Origin: Oscillospiraceae bacterium
Lineage (GTDB): Bacteria > Bacillota > Clostridia > Oscillospirales > Oscillospiraceae
Direction of reading: 5' to 3'
Length of the DNA: 64,000 nucleotides
NCBI GenBank assembly: GCA_017415425.1
Contig: JAFQGT010000013.1
Span: forward strand, 41,755 to 105,754
The translations under genes were made by a program, and so were the position numbers. The notes beneath the pieces were generated by a model, which made no database searches, was not told the origin of the DNA, and saw nothing but the letters and a program-made list of their open reading frames with translations. Every line of letters begins with the position of its first letter. The stretch's first letter is position 1. Of this stretch, positions 22,015 through 30,184 are shown piece by piece.

Positions 22015-23904
22015 TTGAACGCCAATCCTACTTCTGCAAAAGAGTCTAGATTTTTTATATATCTCAAACCGTTGCTTCATTTCCTGTTTCTGGCGCTGTC
22101 ATTTATGCTGATTGAGTGTGTCGGTATGATCCTGCTGCGGCCGGAAAGCTCCAACGGACTTCTGTTCGGCGCTTTGTGGTCTGTGATGCTGGCAGCATTT
22201 TTGCTACTCCTGCCCCGTAAAGCCGGCCGGATTCTGTTTGGCATCCTTTACTATGTAGCCTTCCTTTGGACCATCGCCCAAGCCGGATACTATCAGGTGT
22301 TTGGCAAAATGATGTGGCTGTCCACCACCAAATACGCCGGTGAAGGTGCCGCCTTCCTGGGCGACGTATTGGGTGCGTTCTCCTCCGCTTGGTGGATTTC
22401 TCTGGTGGTTATGCTGGCACTGGGTGGAATTCTCATCTGGAAATACCCCAAGGTCACCAACCGCTGGCAGCGCTGTATCCCCTGCGTGTTGATAATCGTG
22501 CTGTGTGTCGGCGGTCTGTTCGGTTTGCCGGAGTTGGTATTCAAGCGGGATCTGGATGTTTGGGGAACCCGCTCGGAATATGGTCAGTCAAGCGCTTACC
22601 GCGCCACCTACAACACGATGTATGATGTTAAGAAAGTCTATGACATTACCGGCATCTATCAGCTGACTTTTCGAGATCTGTGGGTACATGAGATCCACCC
22701 CCTCACCCCCGCTTACCGGAAAGAACTGTCCGAACAATCTGCACAAATTGACGAATATTTTGCCAAACGCGGGGAATCCGGTGATAATTCTATGACCGGC
22801 ATATTTAAGGGAAAAAATGTGATTTTGGTACTGTTGGAGTCTATGGATGACTGGCTGATCACAGAGGAAGATACCCCTAACCTGCTGCGGATGATGGAGG
22901 AAGGTATCAACTTCACCAATTTCTACACCCCCGGCTTCGGCAGCGCCCGGACACTGAACTCTGAGTTCTGTATGAACACCGGCATCTATCTGCCCACCAC
23001 CGGCGCCTACGTATTTAACTATGTTAACAACGCTTTTAACCAGTCCTTTGCAGCCCAGATGACGGACGTAGGCTATTCTTCCCACGTCTTCCACTACAAT
23101 ACACCGGAGTTTTACTCCCGGGGCGTTTTTGAGCCGGTTATGGGATACGAGGCATATAACTGCTACGCCGACTATGAATCCGACAAGGACAAGCTGTATG
23201 ACGACTGTCTGCTGTTTGATATCCCGCAGCTGAATGACCTGTTCTTCCGGGAAGGGCCTACCTTCAACACCATCATTACCCGCTCTGCTCATTTAAGCTA
23301 CAAATACAACGAGGTGCTCAGCCACTGGGCCCTGAAACAGTATCCGGAATACAGAGGTATGTACAGCAGTGAGGAAGAGGATTGCGCCAGACTGAAAGCG
23401 AAACTGGTAGACAATATGTTTGCCCGGCTGTTGGAAGAACTGGCAGCCAACGGTCAGCTGGAAAACACCGTCATCATCGGTATCACAGACCACTACACCT
23501 ACGGCTACAAGAATATGGACGAGCTCTACGCCCACTCCGGCGTAGATAGCGAGCTTCTGCTGGAAAAGACCCCCTGCTTTGTATGGTCCGTCGACTGTCC
23601 CGATATGGAGGTGGACAAGGAGCTGTCTACCGCAGACTTCCTACCCACGATGCTGAATCTGCTGGGCATCGAAAGTCCCCACCGTTATCTGGGGCAGGAT
23701 GCCTTCGACGAAAGTTACCCCGGCTATGTAGTCTTCCCCGACGGCAGCTGGATCTGTGACGGCGTGGCGTGGAAAAACGATAAGATACTGATGAACAAGT
23801 CCGGCCGCGAGGTTACTGCTGAAGAAATCAGCAAAATGGCGGAACTGACCAGTGAGTTCATCGGCATCAGCAACCTTCTGCTTACATCGGACTATTATCG
23901 TTAA
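22015..23904 (+). CDS. LTA-synthase-like membrane sulfatase/phosphoglycerol transferase
   Basis: About 629 residues. I chose TTG 22015 because GGAGGT (22002-22007) is well spaced to it; ATG 22008 is out of frame and hits a stop after 13 codons. Five hydrophobic segments occur in the first 190 residues, then an extracellular alkaline-phosphatase-type domain: VILVLLESMDDWLI (metal-binding Glu), GFGSARTLNSEF (nucleophile Thr expected here), ITRSAHLSYKY and IGITDHYTYG (metal Asp/His). This is the layout of LtaS-type enzymes, which transfer glycerol phosphate from phosphatidylglycerol to polymers or glycans. It is a single-gene unit with its own terminator. Transfer of another phospho-group to a surface glycan is a reasonable alternative. 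Confidence 0.85.
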   Translation: MNANPTSAKESRFFIYLKPLLHFLFLALSFMLIECVGMILLRPESSNGLLFGALWSVMLAAFLLLLPRKAGRILFGILYYVAFLWTIAQAGYYQVFGKMMWLSTTKYAGEGAAFLGDVLGAFSSAWWISLVVMLALGGILIWKYPKVTNRWQRCIPCVLIIVLCVGGLFGLPELVFKRDLDVWGTRSEYGQSSAYRATYNTMYDVKKVYDITGIYQLTFRDLWVHEIHPLTPAYRKELSEQSAQIDEYFAKRGESGDNSMTGIFKGKNVILVLLESMDDWLITEEDTPNLLRMMEEGINFTNFYTPGFGSARTLNSEFCMNTGIYLPTTGAYVFNYVNNAFNQSFAAQMTDVGYSSHVFHYNTPEFYSRGVFEPVMGYEAYNCYADYESDKDKLYDDCLLFDIPQLNDLFFREGPTFNTIITRSAHLSYKYNEVLSHWALKQYPEYRGMYSSEEEDCARLKAKLVDNMFARLLEELAANGQLENTVIIGITDHYTYGYKNMDELYAHSGVDSELLLEKTPCFVWSVDCPDMEVDKELSTADFLPTMLNLLGIESPHRYLGQDAFDESYPGYVVFPDGSWICDGVAWKNDKILMNKSGREVTAEEISKMAELTSEFIGISNLLLTSDYYR

Positions 23905-23922
23905 CAGGCATTCTATTGAGCA

Positions 23923-23960
23923 AAAGCAACCGGAAGGATAGACCTTCCGGTTGCTTTTTT
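23923..23960 (+). terminator. Terminator, bidirectional
   Basis: Stem AGCAACCGGAAGG / CCTTCCGGTTGCT followed by TTTTTT on the plus strand. The minus-strand copy serves the converging DUF4097 gene. Confidence 0.9.
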
Positions 23961-23969
23961 ATTAAAAAT

Positions 23970-24932
23970 TTACTTAGCGATCTCCAGTTTAATGTCTCCG
24001 GTGTCGGTAGTGATCTCACATTTGCCGCCGGATGTGGTCTTGGGAACATTTACGCTGCCTGTGTCGGTCTGGGCAAGGAATATCTTGTCGGTCAGCAAGC
24101 TGCCTGTCACATCACCGGTATCGGTCTTTACAAGGATCTGTCCGGCATCGCAGGCGACAAAATTCACATCGCCTGTACTTCTTACAATGGAGAAGCTTTC
24201 CCCGGCGACCACATTGTGTAAGAATAAATCCCCCGTATCGCCGTAAGATAGGAGATTTTTGCATTTCAGGTCGGTAATGTTTGTCTTACCGGTGGAAACA
24301 CTGGTTTGGATATCCCCCTCGCAGGTAACATTGGCAACTGTGATATGTCCTGTGGAAACAGACAGGTCAAGGGTATCCGCGGTCACATTTTTTACCTGAA
24401 TATCGCCTGTACTGGTCTTGATCTTCAGCGTCTCCGCTACGGAAGCCTCTGTCTCCACATCGCCTGTGCTGGTGGTAATGTCCACGCTCTCAAACCGGAA
24501 AACGTCCGGTATTTCCACATCTCCCGTGCTTTCCTTGATAAGGAGCTTACCGTACTCCCTGCCGGGCAGATACACCGTGATCTCCGGCGTATCAAAGCTG
24601 ATGCCTATGTTTTCATACCACTTCTTTTTCTCCGCACGGATGGTAAGGACGCCGTCTTGCACCGTCACAGAGTGCCTTTCGCTTTCCTTTTCATAACAGA
24701 TCACCTTGCATACGCCATCTTCAGCAGGCAGGAAGACAATATCCGCCGTATCTGTTTGAATGGATATATCCCGGATCTGTTCGTTTGTGGTAACCCCGCT
24801 GGTTCCGAATCTTTCTATGCCCAGCTCATCAAAATCCCAGCTGTAAGCGGACATAACCCCTGCGAACATAACAAGACCCAGGATCACCAGAGCGGTGGCC
24901 GCGATCAGCCAAATTTTCGTTTTTCTGTTCAC
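23970..24932 (-). CDS. DUF4097 (LiaG-type) repeat protein
   Basis: A 320-residue protein. The start is GTG 24932, after GGGGAGGAA and overlapping the upstream stop by four bases; the open frame extends upstream but that part is antisense to the DUF1700 gene. One N-terminal membrane helix (IWLIAATALVILGLVMFAG) is followed by an exported domain built of about ten repeats of roughly 20 residues, each ending in STGD, DTGD or STGH, the pattern of the DUF4097 adhesin-like beta-helix. In Firmicutes such proteins are in cell-envelope stress operons (LiaG). It follows PadR and DUF1700 genes in an overlapping operon. The molecular function is not established. Confidence 0.88.
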   Translation of the reverse strand: MNRKTKIWLIAATALVILGLVMFAGVMSAYSWDFDELGIERFGTSGVTTNEQIRDISIQTDTADIVFLPAEDGVCKVICYEKESERHSVTVQDGVLTIRAEKKKWYENIGISFDTPEITVYLPGREYGKLLIKESTGDVEIPDVFRFESVDITTSTGDVETEASVAETLKIKTSTGDIQVKNVTADTLDLSVSTGHITVANVTCEGDIQTSVSTGKTNITDLKCKNLLSYGDTGDLFLHNVVAGESFSIVRSTGDVNFVACDAGQILVKTDTGDVTGSLLTDKIFLAQTDTGSVNVPKTTSGGKCEITTDTGDIKLEIAK

Positions 24933-25522
24933 AATGCTTCCTCCCCTCTGGAAAACCGGTTTTTGATGCCCAGCGCGGCTTTTTTCGTAAGGGCCGCCAT
25001 ACCCTTTGTGGCTGCTTTGCAACTGTAGTACAGGAAGATGGAAAGTCCCAGACAGGCAATAGCCACGCCCGCCAACGCAATCCCCTTCAGCAGATTTCCG
25101 CCCATAGCAAAAATCACACCGCCGACGATACCGCCCAATGCAACGCCTATCAAGCTGCCAAATACCGTCCACAGGGAAATGATGATTGCCCACAGGGAAA
25201 CATACACTGACAGCACCACCGCAAAGGCAGCCACCAGCAGACTGATCCACAGCGGAGAACCCAGCACCAGAAGCAGGATCTCCCCTGCTCGCAGCCGTTT
25301 TTTCTGTTTTGCGTTTAACTTTGCCGTATGGAATTCTTCTATGATCTGGGCAGCGATCACATCTACAGATCCAATAGATGCCACCGCTGCTTCCTCAGAT
25401 AGGCCTTCTTCCATCCGGTCCTCGATCATCTCACTATAAAAAATCAGCCGTTCCTTTACGTCACCACTGGGCAGAGCGGACAACCGCTGGTGCAGCGATA
25501 AAACAAACTCGATCTTAGTCAT
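24929..25522 (-). CDS. DUF1700-family membrane protein
   Basis: A 197-residue protein. ATG 25522 was chosen over 25528 because of its spacing from GGAGGG. The N-terminal part (1-85) is a soluble helical DUF1700-type domain with a small EMIEDRMEEGLSEEAAV motif shared with HAAS-type sensors. It is followed by a cluster of hydrophobic segments (about 90-175) rich in Gly and Ile. It overlaps the PadR gene by eight bases and the DUF4097 gene by four, so the three form one translationally coupled unit. Such DUF1700/PadR pairs are thought to sense membrane or envelope signals, with PadR as the DNA-binding partner. Direct evidence for the signal is lacking. Confidence 0.88.
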   Translation of the reverse strand: MTKIEFVLSLHQRLSALPSGDVKERLIFYSEMIEDRMEEGLSEEAAVASIGSVDVIAAQIIEEFHTAKLNAKQKKRLRAGEILLLVLGSPLWISLLVAAFAVVLSVYVSLWAIIISLWTVFGSLIGVALGGIVGGVIFAMGGNLLKGIALAGVAIACLGLSIFLYYSCKAATKGMAALTKKAALGIKNRFSRGEEAL

Positions 25523-25835
25523 TATCATTTCCCTCCTTTGTCACAAATCGGTATATGGACAGGATCTCTTTCCAATCCGCCTTGAATTCTTCTATCCGTT
25601 TTTCTCCCGCACGGGTGATGCGGTAGTATTTCCGAAGTCTGCCGCCGTGTTCCGCAGTCTGGACGGTGAGCATATTGGCTGCTTCCAGGCGCTTCAAAAT
25701 AGTATATAACGTGGATTCGGACAATTCAATATACGGTTTCATATCCTTTATGATCTTATACCCGTAGGAATCTTCACTCCGGATAGCGGCCAGCACGCAC
25801 ACATCCAACAGGCCGCGCTTTAACTGTATATCCAT
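25515..25835 (-). CDS. PadR-family transcriptional regulator
   Basis: A 106-residue winged-helix protein starting at ATG 25835. It matches PadR at the N terminus (KRGLLDVCVLAAI), DSYGYKIIKDM, the recognition region ESTLYTILKRLEAANML, and YYRITRAGEKRIEEF in the wing and C-terminal helix. Length is typical of the short PadR subfamily 2. It is the first gene of the PadR-DUF1700-DUF4097 operon, with promoter 25860-25888 directly upstream, so autoregulation is likely. The effector may be an envelope signal relayed by the DUF1700 partner, or a small ligand. Confidence 0.95.
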   Translation of the reverse strand: MDIQLKRGLLDVCVLAAIRSEDSYGYKIIKDMKPYIELSESTLYTILKRLEAANMLTVQTAEHGGRLRKYYRITRAGEKRIEEFKADWKEILSIYRFVTKEGNDND

Positions 25836-25859
25836 TATATACCTCCTCTCTTGTTATAT

Positions 25860-25888
25860 ATCGTATCACGAGGTATTGTTGTTGTCAA
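25860..25888 (-). promoter_or_regulatory. Promoter of the PadR operon
   Basis: Minus strand: TTGACA (25883-25888), 17-base spacer, TACGAT (25860-25865), 25 bases ahead of the PadR start. Confidence 0.7.
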
Positions 25889-25911
25889 GTATTCTTCTGA
25901 AAAGCCCACCA

Positions 25912-26031
25912 AAAGATCCCTTGTGAAAAGGGAGCTGTCAGCCGAACAGGCTGACTGAGGGATTGTCACCGCGAGAACGACCCCTCCGCCCAGTGTGCCC
26001 ACTGGGCACCTCCCCTTACACAGGGGAGGCT
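25912..26031. repeat. Cluster of short palindromes, probable dispersed extragenic repeat
   Basis: Four consecutive small hairpins: CCCTT/AAGGG near 25917-25932, CAGCC/GGCTG near 25939-25953, GCCCAGTG/CACTGGGC near 25989-26007, and CCTCCCCT/AGGGGAGG near 26009-26029. There is no coding potential on either strand. The arrangement resembles the REP-like intergenic repeats frequent in gut Clostridia. Between here and the hairpin at 26065 nothing else was seen. Confidence 0.55.
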
Positions 26032-26064
26032 TGCCGATGTGGCGGGATTGGGCATAGCGAAAGC

Positions 26065-26101
26065 TTTTTGGACCCCCAGCCGTGCTGGGGGGTCCAAAAA
26101 A
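26065..26101. repeat. Long perfect hairpin beside the nagB terminator
   Basis: CTTTTTGGACCCCCAGC pairs with GCTGGGGGGTCCAAAAA around a CGT loop, with one extra G. T and A tracts form part of the stem, so it lacks a free T run and is probably part of the palindrome cluster rather than a standard terminator. Confidence 0.5.
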
Positions 26102-26137
26102 ATCACCCGGCAAGACAAAAACTTGCCGGGTGATTTT
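26101..26137 (-). terminator. Terminator of nagB
   Basis: Minus-strand stem of 14 pairs (26122-26135 with 26101-26114) with a TTTTTGT loop, followed by TTTTTT. Confidence 0.9.
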
Positions 26138-26140
26138 ACT

Positions 26141-26926
26141 TTACTTTTCGTTCTTGTAGATTTCCTTAAAATACTTGTAGGTGTCCACCTTCAGTTCGCC
26201 GCAGGCAGCCTCATCGCAGGCTACGATGCCATCGGGATGCATCTGTAGTGCGCTAATGGTCCAGGCGTGGTCCACACCGCCCTCTACACAGTGGCGCAGA
26301 GCGCGGGCCTTATTGTGACCGGTGATGATCAGCAGCACCTGCTTGGAATCACAAACTGTACCAACACCCACGGACAGGGCCGTCTTGGGCACTTTGTTGG
26401 GATCGTTATCAAAGAACCGGGAATTCACGATCAAAGTATCCTCGGTCAAAGCACGGACACCGGTGCGAGACACCAAAGAGGTGAAGGGCTCGTTGAAAGC
26501 AATGTGTCCGTCAACACCGCTGCCGCCCAAGAACAGGTCAATGCCGCCATAAGAGGCAATCTTCTCCTCATACCGCCGGCATTCTTCCTCCAGATCCTCA
26601 GCCATACCGTTGAGAATATTGATGTTCTCAGCAGGAATGTCGATATGATTGAAGAAATTATCGTGCATAAAGTACCAGTAGCTCTGGTCGTGTTCTCGGG
26701 GCAGACCCACATACTCGTCCATATTGAAGGTCACCACATTCTTGAAAGTAACCTCACCGGCCCGGTTCATCTCGATCAGCTGCTTGTAAATGCCCAAGGG
26801 AGAAGATCCGGTAGGCAGACCCAGAACAAAGGGACGGCCTTCCTTGTGGGCGTTGATGGCATCAGCAATGTGCTGTGCCGCCCAAGCACAAGTATCACCG
26901 TAATTATCCTTAATGATCAATTTCAT
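26141..26926 (-). CDS. nagB: Glucosamine-6-phosphate deaminase
   Basis: A 261-residue enzyme converting glucosamine-6-phosphate to fructose-6-phosphate and ammonia. Diagnostic motifs are [13 protein letters not shown] (phosphate loop), [10 protein letters not shown] with the catalytic Asp, [14 protein letters not shown] with the Asp/His/Glu of the active site, and LIITGHNKA near the C terminus. Length matches the short NagB class without the extended allosteric tail of the enterobacterial enzyme. It is a single-gene unit with promoter 26986-27014 and its own terminator. It completes the route from the nahK-galE-ROK-nagA operon 6 kb away to glycolysis. Confidence 0.97.
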   Translation of the reverse strand: MKLIIKDNYGDTCAWAAQHIADAINAHKEGRPFVLGLPTGSSPLGIYKQLIEMNRAGEVTFKNVVTFNMDEYVGLPREHDQSYWYFMHDNFFNHIDIPAENINILNGMAEDLEEECRRYEEKIASYGGIDLFLGGSGVDGHIAFNEPFTSLVSRTGVRALTEDTLIVNSRFFDNDPNKVPKTALSVGVGTVCDSKQVLLIITGHNKARALRHCVEGGVDHAWTISALQMHPDGIVACDEAACGELKVDTYKYFKEIYKNEK

Positions 26927-26985
26927 AGTTCGTCACGCTCCTAGTTTATACGTTCATTGCCCGCATTGTTTTCAGTGGCATATAT

Positions 26986-27014
26986 AGTATACACCCACGA
27001 TATCGTAAATTCAA
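26986..27014 (-). promoter_or_regulatory. Promoter of nagB
   Basis: Minus strand: TTGAAT (27009-27014), 17-base spacer, TATACT (26986-26991). Confidence 0.65.
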
Positions 27015-27053
27015 GATTTTTCTTATAAGATAGGATGGTATCTTTTGGGCATA

Positions 27054-27689
27054 TCAAAGTGATATCTGTTCCCCTATTTGAGGAATCCAAAGGGTTACGT
27101 TCTCCCTGTTCTTTGTGGTCTGCTCTACAGCATCCCACAGGCCATAGCGGTCATTCTCTCTGTCCGGCAGGTGCAGCAGCACCAGATCATTTGTCAGACT
27201 CGTAGTGACTTCCCATCCGGCCTTGGCGTTGGCGTAGGCGTAGGGAGCGATCAGCACATCCGGGCGGGGCAAATCGGCTCTGCCTTTCCACTGAGAGGGT
27301 GCAGCATCCCCCACAAACCAAACGCATTTACTTCCCTGTATTACAAAACTATTATGCACAAGCCCGGGCTCTACCTTGCCGATATGACGGCTGGGCACGG
27401 GGGTGACCGTCACATTCCCTACTTGCACCGGTTCCGAATACAGCGACTCCGGCCCGAGAACGGGCCGGAGATTCTGTTTTGTGTATTCGGATACCAGCGC
27501 TTTACTGCAGTGATCAGCGTGGCTGTGCGTAAATGCCAAGATATCGGGCGGATCTTGCAGAAGCCTGTCTGCCAGCAGTCTGGGTGTGGGAAGGTATCCT
27601 TCCACCTGTTCACACAGACCGTCCAGCAGGATGGACACACCATCCAGCTTCAGCAGTACGCCGGCATTAGCTGTACGCTGGATCTCCAT
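27054..27689 (-). CDS. MBL-fold metal-dependent hydrolase, UlaG-like
   Basis: A 211-residue metallo-beta-lactamase-fold protein. It has THSHADHC (HxHxDH metal motif, about 54-61), PSRHIGKVE carrying another metal His, VWFVGDAAPSQW (metal Asp) and VLIAPYAYAN near the end. The short form resembles UlaG-like and YcbL-like hydrolases whose substrates vary. It begins six bases after the fused E1 gene stops, so it is the last gene of the dehydrogenase operon. It could hydrolyse a thioester or lactone side product of that pathway, but this is speculative. Confidence 0.8.
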   Translation of the reverse strand: MEIQRTANAGVLLKLDGVSILLDGLCEQVEGYLPTPRLLADRLLQDPPDILAFTHSHADHCSKALVSEYTKQNLRPVLGPESLYSEPVQVGNVTVTPVPSRHIGKVEPGLVHNSFVIQGSKCVWFVGDAAPSQWKGRADLPRPDVLIAPYAYANAKAGWEVTTSLTNDLVLLHLPDRENDRYGLWDAVEQTTKNRENVTLWIPQIGEQISL

Positions 27690-27695
27690 AGTTTC

Positions 27696-30170
27696 TTACA
27701 CGCCTTCCTTAGCGCGGCGGATGTGCTCAGCCTCAGTGCAACCGGTGGTGGACACGTGACCTGCCAGAGGAACCAGCTTGTCGTTGATGGCGTCGATGAT
27801 CCAGGAAGCCTGGGGGAAGAAGTACTCGTCGAACTCGTAGGGAGGAGTGATCCAGTTCTTAGCGCCGATGACAACGGGAGGTGCATCCAGATCGTCGAAG
27901 CACAGCTCGGTGATATTGCGGGCAACATCGTTCATAAAGCAGCCTCTAGCGCAGGCATCGGATACCAGAACTACGCGGCCGGTTTTACGGACAGACTCAA
28001 CGATCTTGGTGTAATCCAGAGGAGCAAGGGAGTGCAGGTTGATCACGTCAGCCTCCATACCGTATTTCTCGGACAGAGTCTTGACTGCGTCCATAGCACG
28101 GTACAGAACAGCACCCAGAGTCAGAATGGTAACATCCTTACCATCGCGGACCTTGTTCACATCACCGATGGTGATCTCGTAACGTTCCTCAGGAACGCCG
28201 CCCTCGTGGAACTGTTCGCCCACGTCGTAAATTCTCTGGCTCTCAAAGAAGACCACAGGGTCAGTGCCCTTCAGAGCGGTCTCCATCAGACCCTTAGCTT
28301 CCCAAGGAGTAGCGGGGAAGCAGACCTTCAGGCCGGGGATATGTGCACACAGTGCAGTCCAGTCCTGAGAGTGCTGTGCGCCGTACTTGGAACCAACGGA
28401 AACACGCAGGATCAGAGGCATCTTCAGAATGCCGGCAGACATAGACTGCCACTTTGCCATCTGGTTGAAGATCTCGTCACCGGCGCAGCCGATGAAGTCA
28501 GCGTACATCAGTTCGACCATCGCACGGCCACCGGACATAGCATAACCAACAGCAGTACCGACGATCGCGCCTTCTGCCAGGTTGGAGTTGAACAGACGGC
28601 AGTGAGGCAAAGCGTCCATCATACCACGATAAACAGCAAATGCGCCGCCCCAGTCACGGCAGTCTTCGCCGTAAGCGATCAGAGTAGGATCCTCATAGAA
28701 ACGGTCCCAGATAACCTCGGAAAGAGCATCACGGAGGTTGAACAGCTTCATCTTAGAAACAGGCTTGCCATCGGGGCCGATGGGGTTGCGGGACTTGGCC
28801 TTAATCTTCTTGTAGCCTTCTGCCTCTTCCTTGGGAACAGTGTACTCAGGCTCGCGATCATCAAATGCAACCACCTGCTGGTTGGAGAACATCAGACGTT
28901 CCACAACAGCGGGATCCTTGTCGAAATCACAGTAGGGGCTGATTTCGGTATCAGCAGCAGCACGGCAAATGGTGGTCATACGCTCCTTGGTCTCTTCCAG
29001 AATCGCATCCACCTCGGCCTGGGTCATAACACCGGCCTCGATCAGAGCTGCAGGATAAGTGGTCAGAGGATCCATCTCCTTCCAAGCATCCATCTCTTCC
29101 TTGGTGCGGTATGCATTCTGGTCGGAGACGGAGTGGCCGGAGAAACGGTAAGTGATGGTTTCCAGCATAACGGGACCCTGGCCGTTCCGCAGCAGCTCCA
29201 GCTTACGCTCCATAGCGTCGATCACTGCCAGAGGATTGAAACCATCCACAGTCTCTGCGTGGAACTGAGTGGGGCTGACACCGGATGCGATCCGGGACAT
29301 ATGACCCTGACCCATCGTCTCGCCGCGGGTCTGGTCGCCCATACCGTAGGAGTTGTTGAAGATATTGTACAGGATGGGCATACCCTCAGTGTGAGACTCC
29401 CACAGAGTCTTATACTGATCCATTGCGGAGAAGTTCAGAGCTTCCCAAACAGGACCGCGGGACATAGCTGCATCACCAACGTTGCAGACACAGATACCCT
29501 TCTTGTTATTGACCTTCTTAAAGAGGGCTGCGCCGGTGGAAATGGTGCCGGAGCCGCCAACGATGGCGTTGTTGGGGTAGATACCGAAGGGCAGGAAGAA
29601 GGCGTGCATAGAGCCGCCCATACCCAGATGGAAGCCGGTCTCGCGGGCGAAGATCTCGCTCAGTGTGCCGTACAGAATGAAGCGGATAGCCAGATCCTTG
29701 GTATCCTTGTAGCCACCGATCTTCTGGGTTGCGCGGAGGCACTTGCCATCCAGGAAGTTCTCCATCACATTCATCAGCTGCTCGTCACTCATCTTGTTGA
29801 TGGTGGACAGAGCCTTTGCCAGAATTTCGGAGTGAGAGCGGTGAGAACCGAATGCGAAGTCGTTCTCATCCAGCAGGTAAGACTGACCGACACAGGCAGC
29901 TTCCTGACCGATGGACAGGTGAGCGGGGCCGGGATAGGTGTGGTCAACACCGTTGTAGCCGCCCTGGGTCTTGATGGAGTTCAGCATTGTCTCGAACTCA
30001 CGCAGAACGGTCATATCACGGAAGATACGAATCAGGTCTTCCTTGGTGAACTTGCCGGATTCCAGTTCTTCCTTAACGGTCTTGTTGTATTGGTTAACAG
30101 GGATGTCGTTGAAGGTGACCTTACCGGGTGCGCGCACCACATTGGGATCTACATATATACTCTTGGGCAT
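27696..30170 (-). CDS. 2-oxoacid dehydrogenase E1, fused alpha and beta subunits
   Basis: An 824-residue thiamine-diphosphate enzyme in which E1-alpha (about 45-400) and E1-beta (about 480-815) are one chain. The alpha part has GPAHLSIGQEAACVG, FGSHRSHSEILAKAL, GFHLGMGGSMH, GDAAMSRGPVWEALN (ThDP-Mg motif, GDA in place of GDG) and FSGHSVSDQNAYRT (phosphorylation-loop-like). The beta part has LIAYGEDCRDWGG, NLAEGAIVGTAVGYA, YADFIGCAGDEIFNQ and VVFFESQRIY. It starts at 30170 after AAGGAGG and follows E2 and E3. Substrate could be pyruvate, acetoin or a branched 2-oxoacid; sequence alone does not settle it. Fused E1 chains are less common than separate subunits. Confidence 0.9.
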   Translation of the reverse strand: MPKSIYVDPNVVRAPGKVTFNDIPVNQYNKTVKEELESGKFTKEDLIRIFRDMTVLREFETMLNSIKTQGGYNGVDHTYPGPAHLSIGQEAACVGQSYLLDENDFAFGSHRSHSEILAKALSTINKMSDEQLMNVMENFLDGKCLRATQKIGGYKDTKDLAIRFILYGTLSEIFARETGFHLGMGGSMHAFFLPFGIYPNNAIVGGSGTISTGAALFKKVNNKKGICVCNVGDAAMSRGPVWEALNFSAMDQYKTLWESHTEGMPILYNIFNNSYGMGDQTRGETMGQGHMSRIASGVSPTQFHAETVDGFNPLAVIDAMERKLELLRNGQGPVMLETITYRFSGHSVSDQNAYRTKEEMDAWKEMDPLTTYPAALIEAGVMTQAEVDAILEETKERMTTICRAAADTEISPYCDFDKDPAVVERLMFSNQQVVAFDDREPEYTVPKEEAEGYKKIKAKSRNPIGPDGKPVSKMKLFNLRDALSEVIWDRFYEDPTLIAYGEDCRDWGGAFAVYRGMMDALPHCRLFNSNLAEGAIVGTAVGYAMSGGRAMVELMYADFIGCAGDEIFNQMAKWQSMSAGILKMPLILRVSVGSKYGAQHSQDWTALCAHIPGLKVCFPATPWEAKGLMETALKGTDPVVFFESQRIYDVGEQFHEGGVPEERYEITIGDVNKVRDGKDVTILTLGAVLYRAMDAVKTLSEKYGMEADVINLHSLAPLDYTKIVESVRKTGRVVLVSDACARGCFMNDVARNITELCFDDLDAPPVVIGAKNWITPPYEFDEYFFPQASWIIDAINDKLVPLAGHVSTTGCTEAEHIRRAKEGV

Positions 30171-30184
30171 TTTATTTTTCCTCC

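Noticed and set aside
25835-26113. 92-codon minus-strand ORF upstream of PadR
   Set aside because: It runs through the palindrome cluster and the PadR promoter and has no family features.
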